This document shows, one piece after another, positions 22,679-31,145 of a stretch of 64,000 bases of DNA (positions are counted from its first letter, which is position 1; each line of letters begins with the position of its first letter). This DNA comes from Zymoseptoria tritici IPO323 (lineage: Eukaryota > Ascomycota > Dothideomycetes > Mycosphaerellales > Mycosphaerellaceae), in contig NC_018218.1 in assembly GCF_000219625.1 (NCBI RefSeq), forward strand, positions 1,736,001-1,800,000, written 5' to 3'. Both the position numbers and the translations under genes were made by a program. The notes beneath the pieces are model-generated. The model did no database searches. It was not told the DNA's origin and saw only the letters and a list, made by a program, of their open reading frames with translations.

Positions 22679-25256
22679 GGTAGGGGTGTCGGGCTTGTCC
22701 TTGCAGCTTTGGGCCGCGTGCACAATGCGGACAAAGAGAAGTAGAGGACAGATGCGCGAAGAGACGAACGCAGCTGGCAGAGAAGTGAGGTCGCGTGTCC
22801 AGGAAGTGGTGAATGGTGAATGGTTGGAGTACTTCGTAGAGTAGCGCCGTGTAATAAAGGTGGGTAGCTCGGATCGTGTGAGCGGGCAGAGGCAGGGCAG
22901 GCGAGTGGGCGGACGGGAAGATCGTCAACGTCAATTAATGCAACACCAGAAGGTTTGTAAGGTATATTTTGGAGCACGAGTCGGAGTGCAAATGTCGACA
23001 GAGATTCTCCTGATTCTCCAACCGCCCGTCCGTTTTAGTCCGCATATGTCATGATTCTTCAAACCGCTCAGAGAACTCGATGATCATGAACGACTATCTT
23101 ATTAGTCCTGCCGCACTGCCGCACGACTGTGATTGTGCCGCAAGGATGGGCTGGACGGGGCCAGTTGCAACCAATGTCTCTGCCGGGTGAGATCGCATCA
23201 AGTGGAGCGGGACACGGGCGCGGTGTGGTCCAATGATACAAATGACGAAGGGAGCGCCGGGTGTGTGAAGGTCTTCCGGACGCGGACACCAACAGCTCCC
23301 TGTCGGCGACGTCAAATGCACTAGGATTACCGGAGACCCTGCGCCTGCGCCATGCAGGGAGTCGATCTCTTGGATCCTTCTGAACTTCCTCCGTGTGCCG
23401 GCGATACACCAGGTGGACGATGATGACAGGCGACGTCGCGATTTGCACCCACGAACTTGGTGTTGTGCGACGGCCGTAATCAAGTCGATGAGGTAGTAGT
23501 GCAAGCATTCGAGGAGCGACCGATCACGCGTTTCTGGTCCCAATCGCGCTACTATTACTGCAAGGATGTTTCTCACCCTCGCTGCAATCGGCTGCATGAC
23601 TTCGAACCAATAGTCTTCAGCAACGAAGCGAGGACGGTCAGCGTGAATATTGATGCGGGCCATATCGTTGTCAAGATCGTCATATCCACTTCGTCGGAGT
23701 GTCGTTGTGCCGTCGATTCGCAGATGCAACAGTAATGCAGCCTCACTTGTAGCTGGATCTGTGAAGACCGGGCCTCTTTATATTAATGCGGCCTATCGAC
23801 TTATCCATTCTTCGCAGCCGCAACATATGGTCAATGTGTCCATTCATATCTGAATGTTCTTATCAGCATAGCTCATCCTCGAGATGTCTTTCAGCATAGT
23901 TTCGACCTTGCAAATCACCAAGCCATCTTGTTATTACGCTACTCTGTGAGGCGAAGCAGCATGAAACACCGCAAGTCTCGGTCGCCAGAGAGGCAGGCAG
24001 ATCCCGACCAAAGGTGCTTATTCTGAAGATGTCTTTTTAAATCAAATTGGCAACTCCTCGGGACTGAAAGCAAAGATGATGCTTCGACTTCTTGGCTCGG
24101 AAGTGTCACGTTGCTAACACTTGGCGCTGCTGCGCAGCATCTGCGCTTCGGAGGTCGTTCGGTCACAAATCATGACAGGGATACGGCAATGTCGCTACAG
24201 CTTGTAGGTGACATGGTCCCTCGCGACCAGAATGCGCGTTCGCAGATACTGTAGCCTGGAAAGGTTCGAGTCATGAAGCGCTCCTCTGTTCAACTGTCGC
24301 ACAACGATGTGACCATAAAGAGCAGAATCGTTTACTGCAGGAACACCACGGCAAAACAAGTGTCCTGCCGCGCAAGCTATCCTGTGAGCTGTCTCGAGTG
24401 CCGAGCCTCCTCTGCCGGTCGCAAAACCACGCTTCGACGTCACGCTCCCTGCCCGAAGTTCTGCCTCTGGCCCAGAGGGCTTGACAATTGGGCGTAGTGA
24501 GCGGTATGAGCCTGACACCCTGTTGTACCTTCGTCATGCCACATGGAGATACACCCAAGCGGTGAAAGCGGCAGGGTCCCGGTTCGAGTCGTTTGTCATG
24601 GACCCCAGCAGGCAGACAAGGGGCGGAGATGGGATGTCTGCTAGGGCAACGACTTGCGGTATCAATCGATGGTCCGAAGTGGTGAAGTGGACGAAGAGAC
24701 TCATGCAGCACGTTGCCGAGTATGGGGCTGGTCTCGATGCATACGGACTACGAGAGGCAGGCCCGAGTTTTGTGCTGGCATTTCGTGGATGTAGAGATCG
24801 CATGGGTTCCTACCTTACCGTATAAGTGGAACTGATTAAGCCGAGCATGTCCTCGAGTTAGCTTCGATCATGAACTCCAGCCCATTTCACCATGATCACA
24901 ATTTGAGAAACATCGTTTTGCGGACGAATAAGCCTGGAGTTCATTGTCCTGTCAAGGCGTGTGGTGTCGGAGTCTGCGCCGTCAGACATCATTGCGAAGT
25001 TGTTTGCCCTGACTGACACGGGCTAAGCCAGATGTCGCAAACGCTTGTTGGACTGTAGCGGCGCGGTCAAAGATCAGTCGAAGTGAGCGTTGCAATGTTC
25101 ATATCTCGTGCGAGAGAAGTCGTCACCCGCCCGGTGGAAATGGGCAGATGACTCAGCAACGACGACCGCATTCACGTCCGCCCGGCAACCCAACGAGTTG
25201 GAAATCGTCGACTTCAAAATTGCGAATCATCGACAAGCTGATCCGGACGAGCTGGG
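22679..25256. other. 2.6-kb region with no recognisable gene
   Basis: The segment next to 22679 is the SCOCO promoter and the last few hundred bases are the lipase promoter. In between, frames of 100-210 codons overlap on both strands (for example minus 23094-23729), lack an ATG near their start and show no domain. GGTTCGAGTC-like strings at about 24260 and 24582 were checked as tRNA B boxes and do not fit. Confidence 0.45.
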
Positions 25257-26537
25257 ATGCTCTGTACATACCGGATCGTATCGCGGAGGGTGCTCTGTAC
25301 ATCCAGCGCCGGCAGAAGGCAAACTATAACGCGTCGTTGTCTGCACGCGACCACTTTCCAACGCAGCAAAGAACCGTCAGCCCAGGACCCGCGATTACCG
25401 AACGATGTGGACGATCTCATCGAAGACAAATTTGCGGTACTGAAGTCGACGTACGACGTTCCGAAACATCCGATCATCTTGGCCCATGGTCTTCTAGGAT
25501 TCGATGAACTGCATCTGGCCGGAAATCTCTTGCCGGGCGTTGAATATTGGTATGGTCCATGAGGTTTGAGGGTGGCCGGAGAAAGAATTGCAATGGAAGC
25601 TGATTGTTGTAAGGTATGGGATCACTCAAGCTCTAGCAGCGAAGAATGTCGAGGTCATCACAGCTTCCGTTCCACCATCTGGGAGCATCGAAGTGCGAGC
25701 GGCAAGACTCGCTGAAGTCATCGAGAGGAAGGCGAACGGAAAGGCCGTCAACATCATAGCGTAAGTTGCTCGATCGTTGCGATGGACCTGAGCGGTATCT
25801 GACATGTTGCACAGACACAGCATGGTTCGTGGTTGAAAGAAAAGAAGACGATGTTCTCGATGGCTAACTCCATTTAGGGGTACGAATGCAAGATTGCCCA
25901 CAGCATGATACGACCAAGCTGACGCCGAGGCAGAGGTCTTGACAGCAGATACATGATATCCCGTCTGCAGCCTCCTAACGTGAAGGTGCTATCACTAACC
26001 ACCGTCGCCACTCCACATCGCGGATCCTCCTTTGCGGACTTTGTCTTCAAAGGCATCGGCGTCACGAGACTTCCCAAGCTCTACAAAGCCCTCGAATTTG
26101 TCGGCGTGGAAACTGGCGCTTTCAAACAATTGACCTGCGAGTACATGGCGGAGTCGTTCAATCCACGCACGCCCGACGACGAAAGCGTGCAGTACTACAG
26201 CTACGGAGCCGACTTCCAGCCGCACCTGATGTCCGTGTTTCGCAAAAGTCACAATGTGATTCAGGATATCGAGGGACCAAACGATGGACTTGTTAGCGTT
26301 CAGAGCAGTCGATGGGGTACCTACAAAGGGACACTGAATCATGTCAACCATCTGGATTTGATCAACTGGACGAATCGGTTGAGATGGTACATCTGGGAGT
26401 TGACTGGCAAGAAGAAGCGGACATTCAACGCAATCGCATTCTACTTGAGTATCGCAGGTGCGCTATGGAGTTCGGATCTTCTGCCGTCAAGTTTGCTAAT
26501 GCTTAATTCAGATATGCTTGCCAAAGAAGGCCTTTGA
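25257..26537 (+). CDS. Putative serine lipase of the alpha/beta-hydrolase fold, probably mitochondrial
   Basis: Exons 25257-25549, 25614-25760, 25815-25824, 25878-25879, 25934-26458 and 26513-26537 encode 333 residues in one frame. The N-terminus is Arg/Ser-rich without acidic residues, consistent with mitochondrial import. HPIILAHGLLGFD provides the oxyanion region. The nucleophile elbow AHSMGGLDSRYM (Ser149) exists only after splicing exons of 10 and 2 nt. Further conserved parts are SLTTVATPHRGSSFADF, EGPNDGLVSV (probable catalytic Asp) and LNHVNHLDLINW (catalytic His), which place it with fungal triacylglycerol-lipase-like proteins. The substrate is presumably an acylglycerol or phospholipid. 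Both introns bordering the 2-nt exon are canonical (53 and 54 nt, with CTAAC and CTGAC branch sites). The last intron is 54 nt and in frame, so retention would add 18 residues. Confidence 0.9.
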
Positions 26538-26651
26538 ACACAAGATCACTCAGGCGGTCCAGATCACCGCGATGAGATCCTGTAATCGGCAACGATTATA
26601 ACAGTGATTTTCTCATCCGAAGCAAGTCTACCACCTACAGACATACTCACC

Positions 26652-27125
26652 ATGACAGGCTCGCGCAAGAAAAACAAAACGAGGCATCCCAGCCAAAGGC
26701 TTCCCGTTCATCTCCGCACATCGAGAGCGCTTCAAGCTCGCGACGAAGCCCGACGAATCCGCAAGGCCAACAGCGCGAGACAACTTGAACAGGACAACTT
26801 CTTCGAGCAGCTGAGCGACTGGTCGCGTCATCTCGAGGCGAAAGAGGCGCTGCTCTGCCAACGTTGCTCGGTGGGCACGCATCAGAGATGTCGGTGTCAT
26901 CCGCTATCAGAGACTTCGCAATCACACTCATCGGAAGAGTCGCCTTTAATCACGACATGGAGAGACGCCAACGGTATCCTAGCAGAGGCGATAGGCTGGA
27001 GTTTGAACGATGACTACACAGAATCTGTGGGTGGTGAAATTGAGTCTGCTTCGGATGGATCGGATGATTCTACTGAGGGATGGGGTTGGTCTATGCTTGG
27101 GTTAAGGAGGGACGGGAGGATGTAG
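26652..27125 (+). CDS. Hypothetical protein, basic N-terminus and acidic tail
   Basis: A 157-residue single-exon frame starting at an ATG 114 bp after the lipase stop. I do not recognise it. The first 55 residues are strongly basic (TGSRKKNKTRHPSQRLPVH, then ARRIRKANSARQ) and look helical. A middle segment holds four closely spaced cysteines (CQRCSVGTHQRCRCHP) that could bind a metal. The last third is acidic with Trp (EIESASDGSDDSTEGWGWS). Polarity of composition and an ATG-to-stop frame in the expected intergenic position argue for a real gene. Short spacing from the lipase means its promoter overlaps the lipase 3' end. Confidence 0.55.
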   Translation: MTGSRKKNKTRHPSQRLPVHLRTSRALQARDEARRIRKANSARQLEQDNFFEQLSDWSRHLEAKEALLCQRCSVGTHQRCRCHPLSETSQSHSSEESPLITTWRDANGILAEAIGWSLNDDYTESVGGEIESASDGSDDSTEGWGWSMLGLRRDGRM

Positions 27126-27248
27126 CGTTATGCGTGCATGGGAAACCGGAGCCCAAGCTCAAATCGTATCGAACATTCAACTCCATGCGTGATACAGACG
27201 ATTCAGACACGTGGAGTCTCATCTCTCTGTCCATGTAGACCTTCCGCG

Positions 27249-27916
27249 CTATGCCACCGGCTGCTCCGCTCTGTCCGGCACCTCTGGGTGCGGCTCCATG
27301 ACCGCCTTGAGCAGGTCGTCCACCACTTTCGGTCCAGTCTTGCTTCCAACCTGCTTGATCTCGTTCAATTGCTTCTCTGTGTCCTTGTTGGCATCCTGCT
27401 CGGCCTTCTCATTGCCAGATGTGTGCTGAGCCGAATGTCAGCATGCGCTTGACGGATCGACAGCATTCTGTCCTCGGATCCAGCCAAGTTGCCGTACCTG
27501 CTTCTCAAAAGTCTTGAACTCCTCTTCCTTCTGGTTTCGGTACTCCTCGATCTCCTTCTGCGCCTCTGAGCGGGCATCCTTCACTCTCTTCGTTCGGTCT
27601 AGCGGGGGCGGTCAGTACGAGGTGAGATGGGTCAATCGATTCGTGGAGCTCCAGTGCGGTCATGGCGTACATTCTCGGGCTACGTTCATGTTAGCTTTCT
27701 GCTTGTGCCTCGTGAGGAGCGCATGCAAATCATACCTTTCTGTACAATCTTCTGCGCCTCTCGCTCTGCCTACGTAGGCGTCAGTCATGCGTTGTGGTTC
27801 GGACATCATCCTGTATGGCTTACGTCGAGCAGCGTCTGGATACCGGCTGAGTTTTGGGCGGCCTTTGGTTGAGGTCAGTAGAGGTCTGCAACCGGCATAA
27901 TTGGGAAGCATACCAT
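27249..27916 (-). CDS. VMA10: V-type proton ATPase subunit G
   Basis: Six minus-strand exons, 27914-27916, 27824-27862, 27736-27769, 27671-27679, 27498-27598 and 27249-27425, give 120 residues, the normal length of fungal subunit G. The reconstructed protein starts M-AAQNSAGIQTLLDAERE, continues QKIVQKAREYRTKRVKDAR and EEYRNQKEEEFKTFEKQ, and ends with a Lys/Glu-rich helix. This is the conserved long helix that pairs with subunit E in the peripheral stalk of V1, on the cytosolic face of vacuolar and endosomal membranes. Exon 1 contributes only the ATG and exon 4 only 9 nt; all five introns are GT-AG and several have CTGAC/CTAAC branch sites. It is divergent from PET117 with a 208-bp shared promoter. 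Confidence 0.93.
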
Positions 27917-28124
27917 ATTGATCTGGCTAGGTCTGCAGCGGGCGGGATGAGAGGCTGAAGTGTTGTTCCGTTGCTCTGATGTTGTCTGTAGCTGAGACAG
28001 GCTTGAGGTGCTGGGCGGAGTTGGACGTCAGAACCCCGAAGAAAGCCCGAATTGAACACTGTCGACGACATTTATTGTCGTCGATCACTTCTTCGTTCGC
28101 AACATTCTCCCAGGTCCACACGCC
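27917..28124. promoter_or_regulatory. Divergent promoter VMA10 / PET117
   Basis: A 208-bp head-to-head spacer. It holds the leaders and promoters of both genes. No specific binding site is evident. Confidence 0.6.
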
Positions 28125-28427
28125 ATGTCTACCGCAGCCAAAGCAACACTTGCTTGCACGACACTAGGCGCCATTGGGATCGTCCTGTTTGTACACCGAC
28201 AGCAGGATCTTGACAAAGCTGTGAGTACCGCCGATACCCTGGGACATCTATGACAGCCATTGACTCTCTCACAGGCAATGCATCAGGGAGTCATTCGAGA
28301 CATGGAGCAACAACGCGTCAAGCGAGAACGACAGGCCGACTTTGAAATGCAACGACAGCTCGAGGAAGAGTACAGAAAGGTGCAAAATGTTAGCAATGGT
28401 ACAGATGGTGGAGGGAAGGCCAAATGA
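28125..28427 (+). CDS. PET117: Cytochrome c oxidase assembly protein PET117
   Basis: Exons 28125-28220 and 28275-28427 give 82 residues, close to the 107-residue yeast protein and typical of fungal Pet117. The N-terminal hydrophobic segment (STAAKATLACTTLGAIGIVL) is followed by HRQQDLDKAAMHQGVIRDME and a charged helix (QQRVKRERQADFEMQRQLEEE), the family pattern. Pet117 sits on the matrix side of the inner membrane and supports the haem A synthase Cox15, so it acts one step after COX10, also present in this window. The intron has GTGAGT/ACAG ends and joins in phase 0. The C-terminal Gly/Lys tail is not conserved. Confidence 0.9.
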
Positions 28428-28908
28428 CAGAATCAGAGGACGAGGATACCACCCAAAAAGGGACCTGTCGAAAGGCGCCTGCAGTAATACCGCATCGAAC
28501 CTTGGCTCATCCGGAAGTGAGCTAAAAATTGCTCCTCCGGACATTGGTGGAGGAGAACCATTGCAGCCGCCAGAGGTACTGGAACATCTTCGTGGAGAGT
28601 TGCTCCTAGGCGTTGAGCCAGGGAATCCAATGGAGCGAGCCCTGCGAGCAGCAAGTCATCCGCCGCATTGAGCCTAATCGGGCTGAGCTGCTGCCCACGA
28701 CGACTATCTCTTGCTGAAGCACCATGTACAATCTTTCCAATATGACAGTGATCGGATCTGGAAGACTCGAAACATCCCAAAAGGTTGGACTTCAATGCCA
28801 TGTTGAGGTATCAACTCGTTCGGAGCTGGAGGGGCACCGCGAGCGCGGTCCGAATTATATACTGGGCAGCGAGAGACACTACACACAGCCATACCGCTTG
28901 AAAACATC
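28428..28908. other. Intergenic between convergent PET117 and LRA2
   Basis: About 480 bp of 3' flanks. Short frames on both strands are unsupported. No structure recognised. Confidence 0.5.
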
Positions 28909-29964
28909 TCAATTTTGTGCGAGTCGATAAGCTTGCAAAGCAGTATCTCGCCAAACCGATCCTCGGTCATGGTCTGAGATGCCTAGCGTGGGATCGTTGA
29001 GAAAGACATCTACCACTTCTCTCCACGCCACCCACGATGCTCCCTTGCGTGGTCCACTGAGATTGCACACCGGCCAGTCACTTCCGAACAAAATTCTGCG
29101 TGGGCCGAAGAGCTCGAAGATATGGTTGTACCACGGTTTCATTGTCGAGGCGACATCAGCCACATTCTGCAAGCCAGCAGGCAGCTCGCTGAATGCCCCT
29201 GATAGCTTCATGTAAGTCTTGGAGGATGTTGACATCGACTCGGTCGCCGCGCGCCATAGATCAAAAGCTTCTCCAGTACTCGCAAAGTCCGGTTTACAGA
29301 AGTGATTCAAGATGAATGCGACATTTTCATGTTCAGGAACATCTTCGTGTGCCCGTTTCATGGCCCTCGAGATTGCTTCGAGCTGCCAGACACCTCCCGA
29401 GTTCTGATCAACTCCGACATCGAACGAAAACCCTCTCCGACCAAGAGTCTTCAAGTTCTCCACAAAGTCCGCGCCGAGCACCAGCTTCTCGAATTCGACC
29501 TGGTCAGTGATGGCTTGTAGCAGGAACCGAAAGCCTTTGACTCTTGCCCATGTTTGCGGTCCAGCTGTCTGCTCTGCAAGGACTAGCCATTCCTCTAGAA
29601 CAGCAGGTGGTTGATCCATAGGCGCCCATGCGACGATACCAAGCAGCATTCTGCTGTCTCGCTCCCCATAATTGCCCTCAACGATCGCTCGAAGAAAGAT
29701 GATCTCGTCTAGCGGTCCTTTCGCCCAGGCGGACAGGTCACCGGAGGGCTTCTCGTACTTGACGTCTGTTTCGACGTAGACTATGCCTTCCACAATGACG
29801 TTTGTGTCATGTTCCCCATTCTGCTCAGAGGCTTCGTAGTAGTCCGAGAGTATGTGTTGCCTCGCCAGGGGCATGCCAGGTTTCATCCAAGCATGTCCGT
29901 CTTCGTTTGACATGCTCTCTGGCCAAAGATGAACGTGGCTGTCTATGATCCGAGTCGGTGCCAT
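28909..29964 (-). CDS. LRA2: Amidohydrolase-2 family lactonase, probable L-rhamnono-gamma-lactonase
   Basis: A single 351-residue exon. The N-terminus RIIDSHVHLWP carries the HxH metal motif of the amidohydrolase-related family (PF04909). Later ligand regions include VKGFRFLLQ, FILNHFCKPDF and RILFGSDWPVCN, where the terminal Asp is catalytic. The overall fold is a TIM barrel. Head-to-head pairing with an L-rhamnose-1-dehydrogenase (LRA1) makes L-rhamnono-1,4-lactone the likely substrate: LRA1 oxidises L-rhamnose to the lactone and LRA2 opens it to L-rhamnonate in the cytosol. By sequence alone it could be another sugar lactonase. I infer induction by L-rhamnose from the known pathway, not from a site I can see. 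Confidence 0.82.
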   Translation of the reverse strand: MAPTRIIDSHVHLWPESMSNEDGHAWMKPGMPLARQHILSDYYEASEQNGEHDTNVIVEGIVYVETDVKYEKPSGDLSAWAKGPLDEIIFLRAIVEGNYGERDSRMLLGIVAWAPMDQPPAVLEEWLVLAEQTAGPQTWARVKGFRFLLQAITDQVEFEKLVLGADFVENLKTLGRRGFSFDVGVDQNSGGVWQLEAISRAMKRAHEDVPEHENVAFILNHFCKPDFASTGEAFDLWRAATESMSTSSKTYMKLSGAFSELPAGLQNVADVASTMKPWYNHIFELFGPRRILFGSDWPVCNLSGPRKGASWVAWREVVDVFLNDPTLGISDHDRGSVWRDTALQAYRLAQN

Positions 29965-30304
29965 GATGTGGATTTTCTTGATTGCTGGTCGATGTTCTCG
30001 ATACTCGTCCCGGCGACAATGTTCAAGCTGCAGTTGTGAGGATCTCGTCCGTCAGTTGCCGCGCTGTCGCTGAGAAGTATATTTCATGGCGCTCACAAGG
30101 TTTCCAGGCTAGCTTGCAAAAGGGCTCGCTCTGCATTGTGCCGAGCTGTGCTCCACTCACAATGCCCACTTCGTGGCCGAAAGATGGTGCGGACATTATT
30201 GATCTCTTTCGAACATCTTATGAAGCGCGACGAAGAGCTTGTACACTGCCTACTTACAGCATTGGCAATCGAAATCTAGGTTATCCGTCTCATATCCTTC
30301 GGCA
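29965..30304. promoter_or_regulatory. Divergent promoter LRA2 / LRA1
   Basis: A 340-bp head-to-head spacer that should co-regulate the two rhamnose genes. A CCG at 30285-30287 and a CGG at 30300-30302 form a dyad of the kind bound by Gal4-type Zn2Cys6 activators, but it is beside the LRA1 ATG and may be chance. I found no convincing CreA cluster. Confidence 0.55.
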
Positions 30305-31137
30305 ATGGCTCTGCTGCAAGGCAAAGTTGCGGCCATCACAGGTGCAGTCACCGGCATTGGAAGAGCCATAGCTATCGACTATCTTAGACACGGCGCGAGC
30401 GTAGCTGTCAACTACTTTCCGGACGAGAGATCGGCACAGCAATTTGAAGACCTGCGACAAGAGGTTGGCGAAGATGCAAAGTTGATCGGAGTTCCTGGAG
30501 ACATTACGAAACCTGAGTCCGGTCAAGAATTGGTGAAAAGAGCAGTTGACGAGTTTGGTGGAAGGTTGGATATCTTCTGCTCAAATGCTGGTATATGCCA
30601 ATTCGCAGACTTCTTGACGTAAGTTTGACAGGTTGCATCTGACAGTGTCGTGTGACTTGCTGATGCGAAGACAGAATGTCGCCCGGCCTTGTAAATCAAA
30701 CAATATCCACAAACCTCAATGGTGCCTTTTTCGCTGTCCAAGCTGCCGCTCAACAAATGTCTAGACAGACACCACAGGGAGGTAGCATAATCGGCATCTC
30801 TTCGATCTCGGCGTTGGTAGGCGGCGCCGGTCAAACTCACTACACTCCCACAAAGGCAGGCGTGCTATCGCTCATGCAGTCCACTGCCTGCGCTCTGGGC
30901 CAGTACGGCATTCGATGCAATGCCTTATTGCCAGGTACAATTCGCACACAGCTGAACGATGAAGACCTCGCGGGAGACGAGAAGCGAAAGTACATGGAAG
31001 GGCGGATACCGTTGGGCCGGCTGGGTCAACCAAAAGACCTCGCAGGACCAGCAGTATTCCTTGCGAGCGATTTGAGCGAGTATGTGACCGGGGCGCAGCT
31101 ATTGGTTGACGGCGGATTGTTCGTAAATCTGCAGTAG
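30305..31137 (+). CDS. LRA1: L-rhamnose-1-dehydrogenase (SDR family)
   Basis: Exons 30305-30618 and 30675-31137, joined over a 56-nt intron, give 258 residues, the length of yeast LRA1. SDR motifs are all present: AAITGAVTGIGRAIAI (cofactor loop), PGDIT, SNAGIC, the catalytic Ser in GISSISALVGG and Tyr/Lys in THYTPTKAGVLSLMQ. The blocks SLMQSTACALGQYGIRCNAL, KYMEGRIPLGRLGQPKD and GAQLLVDGGLFVNLQ match my recollection of Scheffersomyces LRA1 closely. The enzyme oxidises L-rhamnose at C1 with NAD(P)+ to the lactone that LRA2 hydrolyses. Only 8 bp separate its stop from that of ROK1 on the other strand. Upstream in-frame codons before the ATG are not conserved. Confidence 0.9.
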
Positions 31138-31145
31138 CATAACGA

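Noticed and set aside
23094..23729. 211-codon minus-strand frame
   Set aside because: The start is TTG with no early ATG, it overlaps other frames in both directions and has no motif.
24240..24600. GGTTCGAGTC strings that resemble tRNA B boxes
   Set aside because: No matching A box at the right distance and the flanks do not form an acceptor stem.
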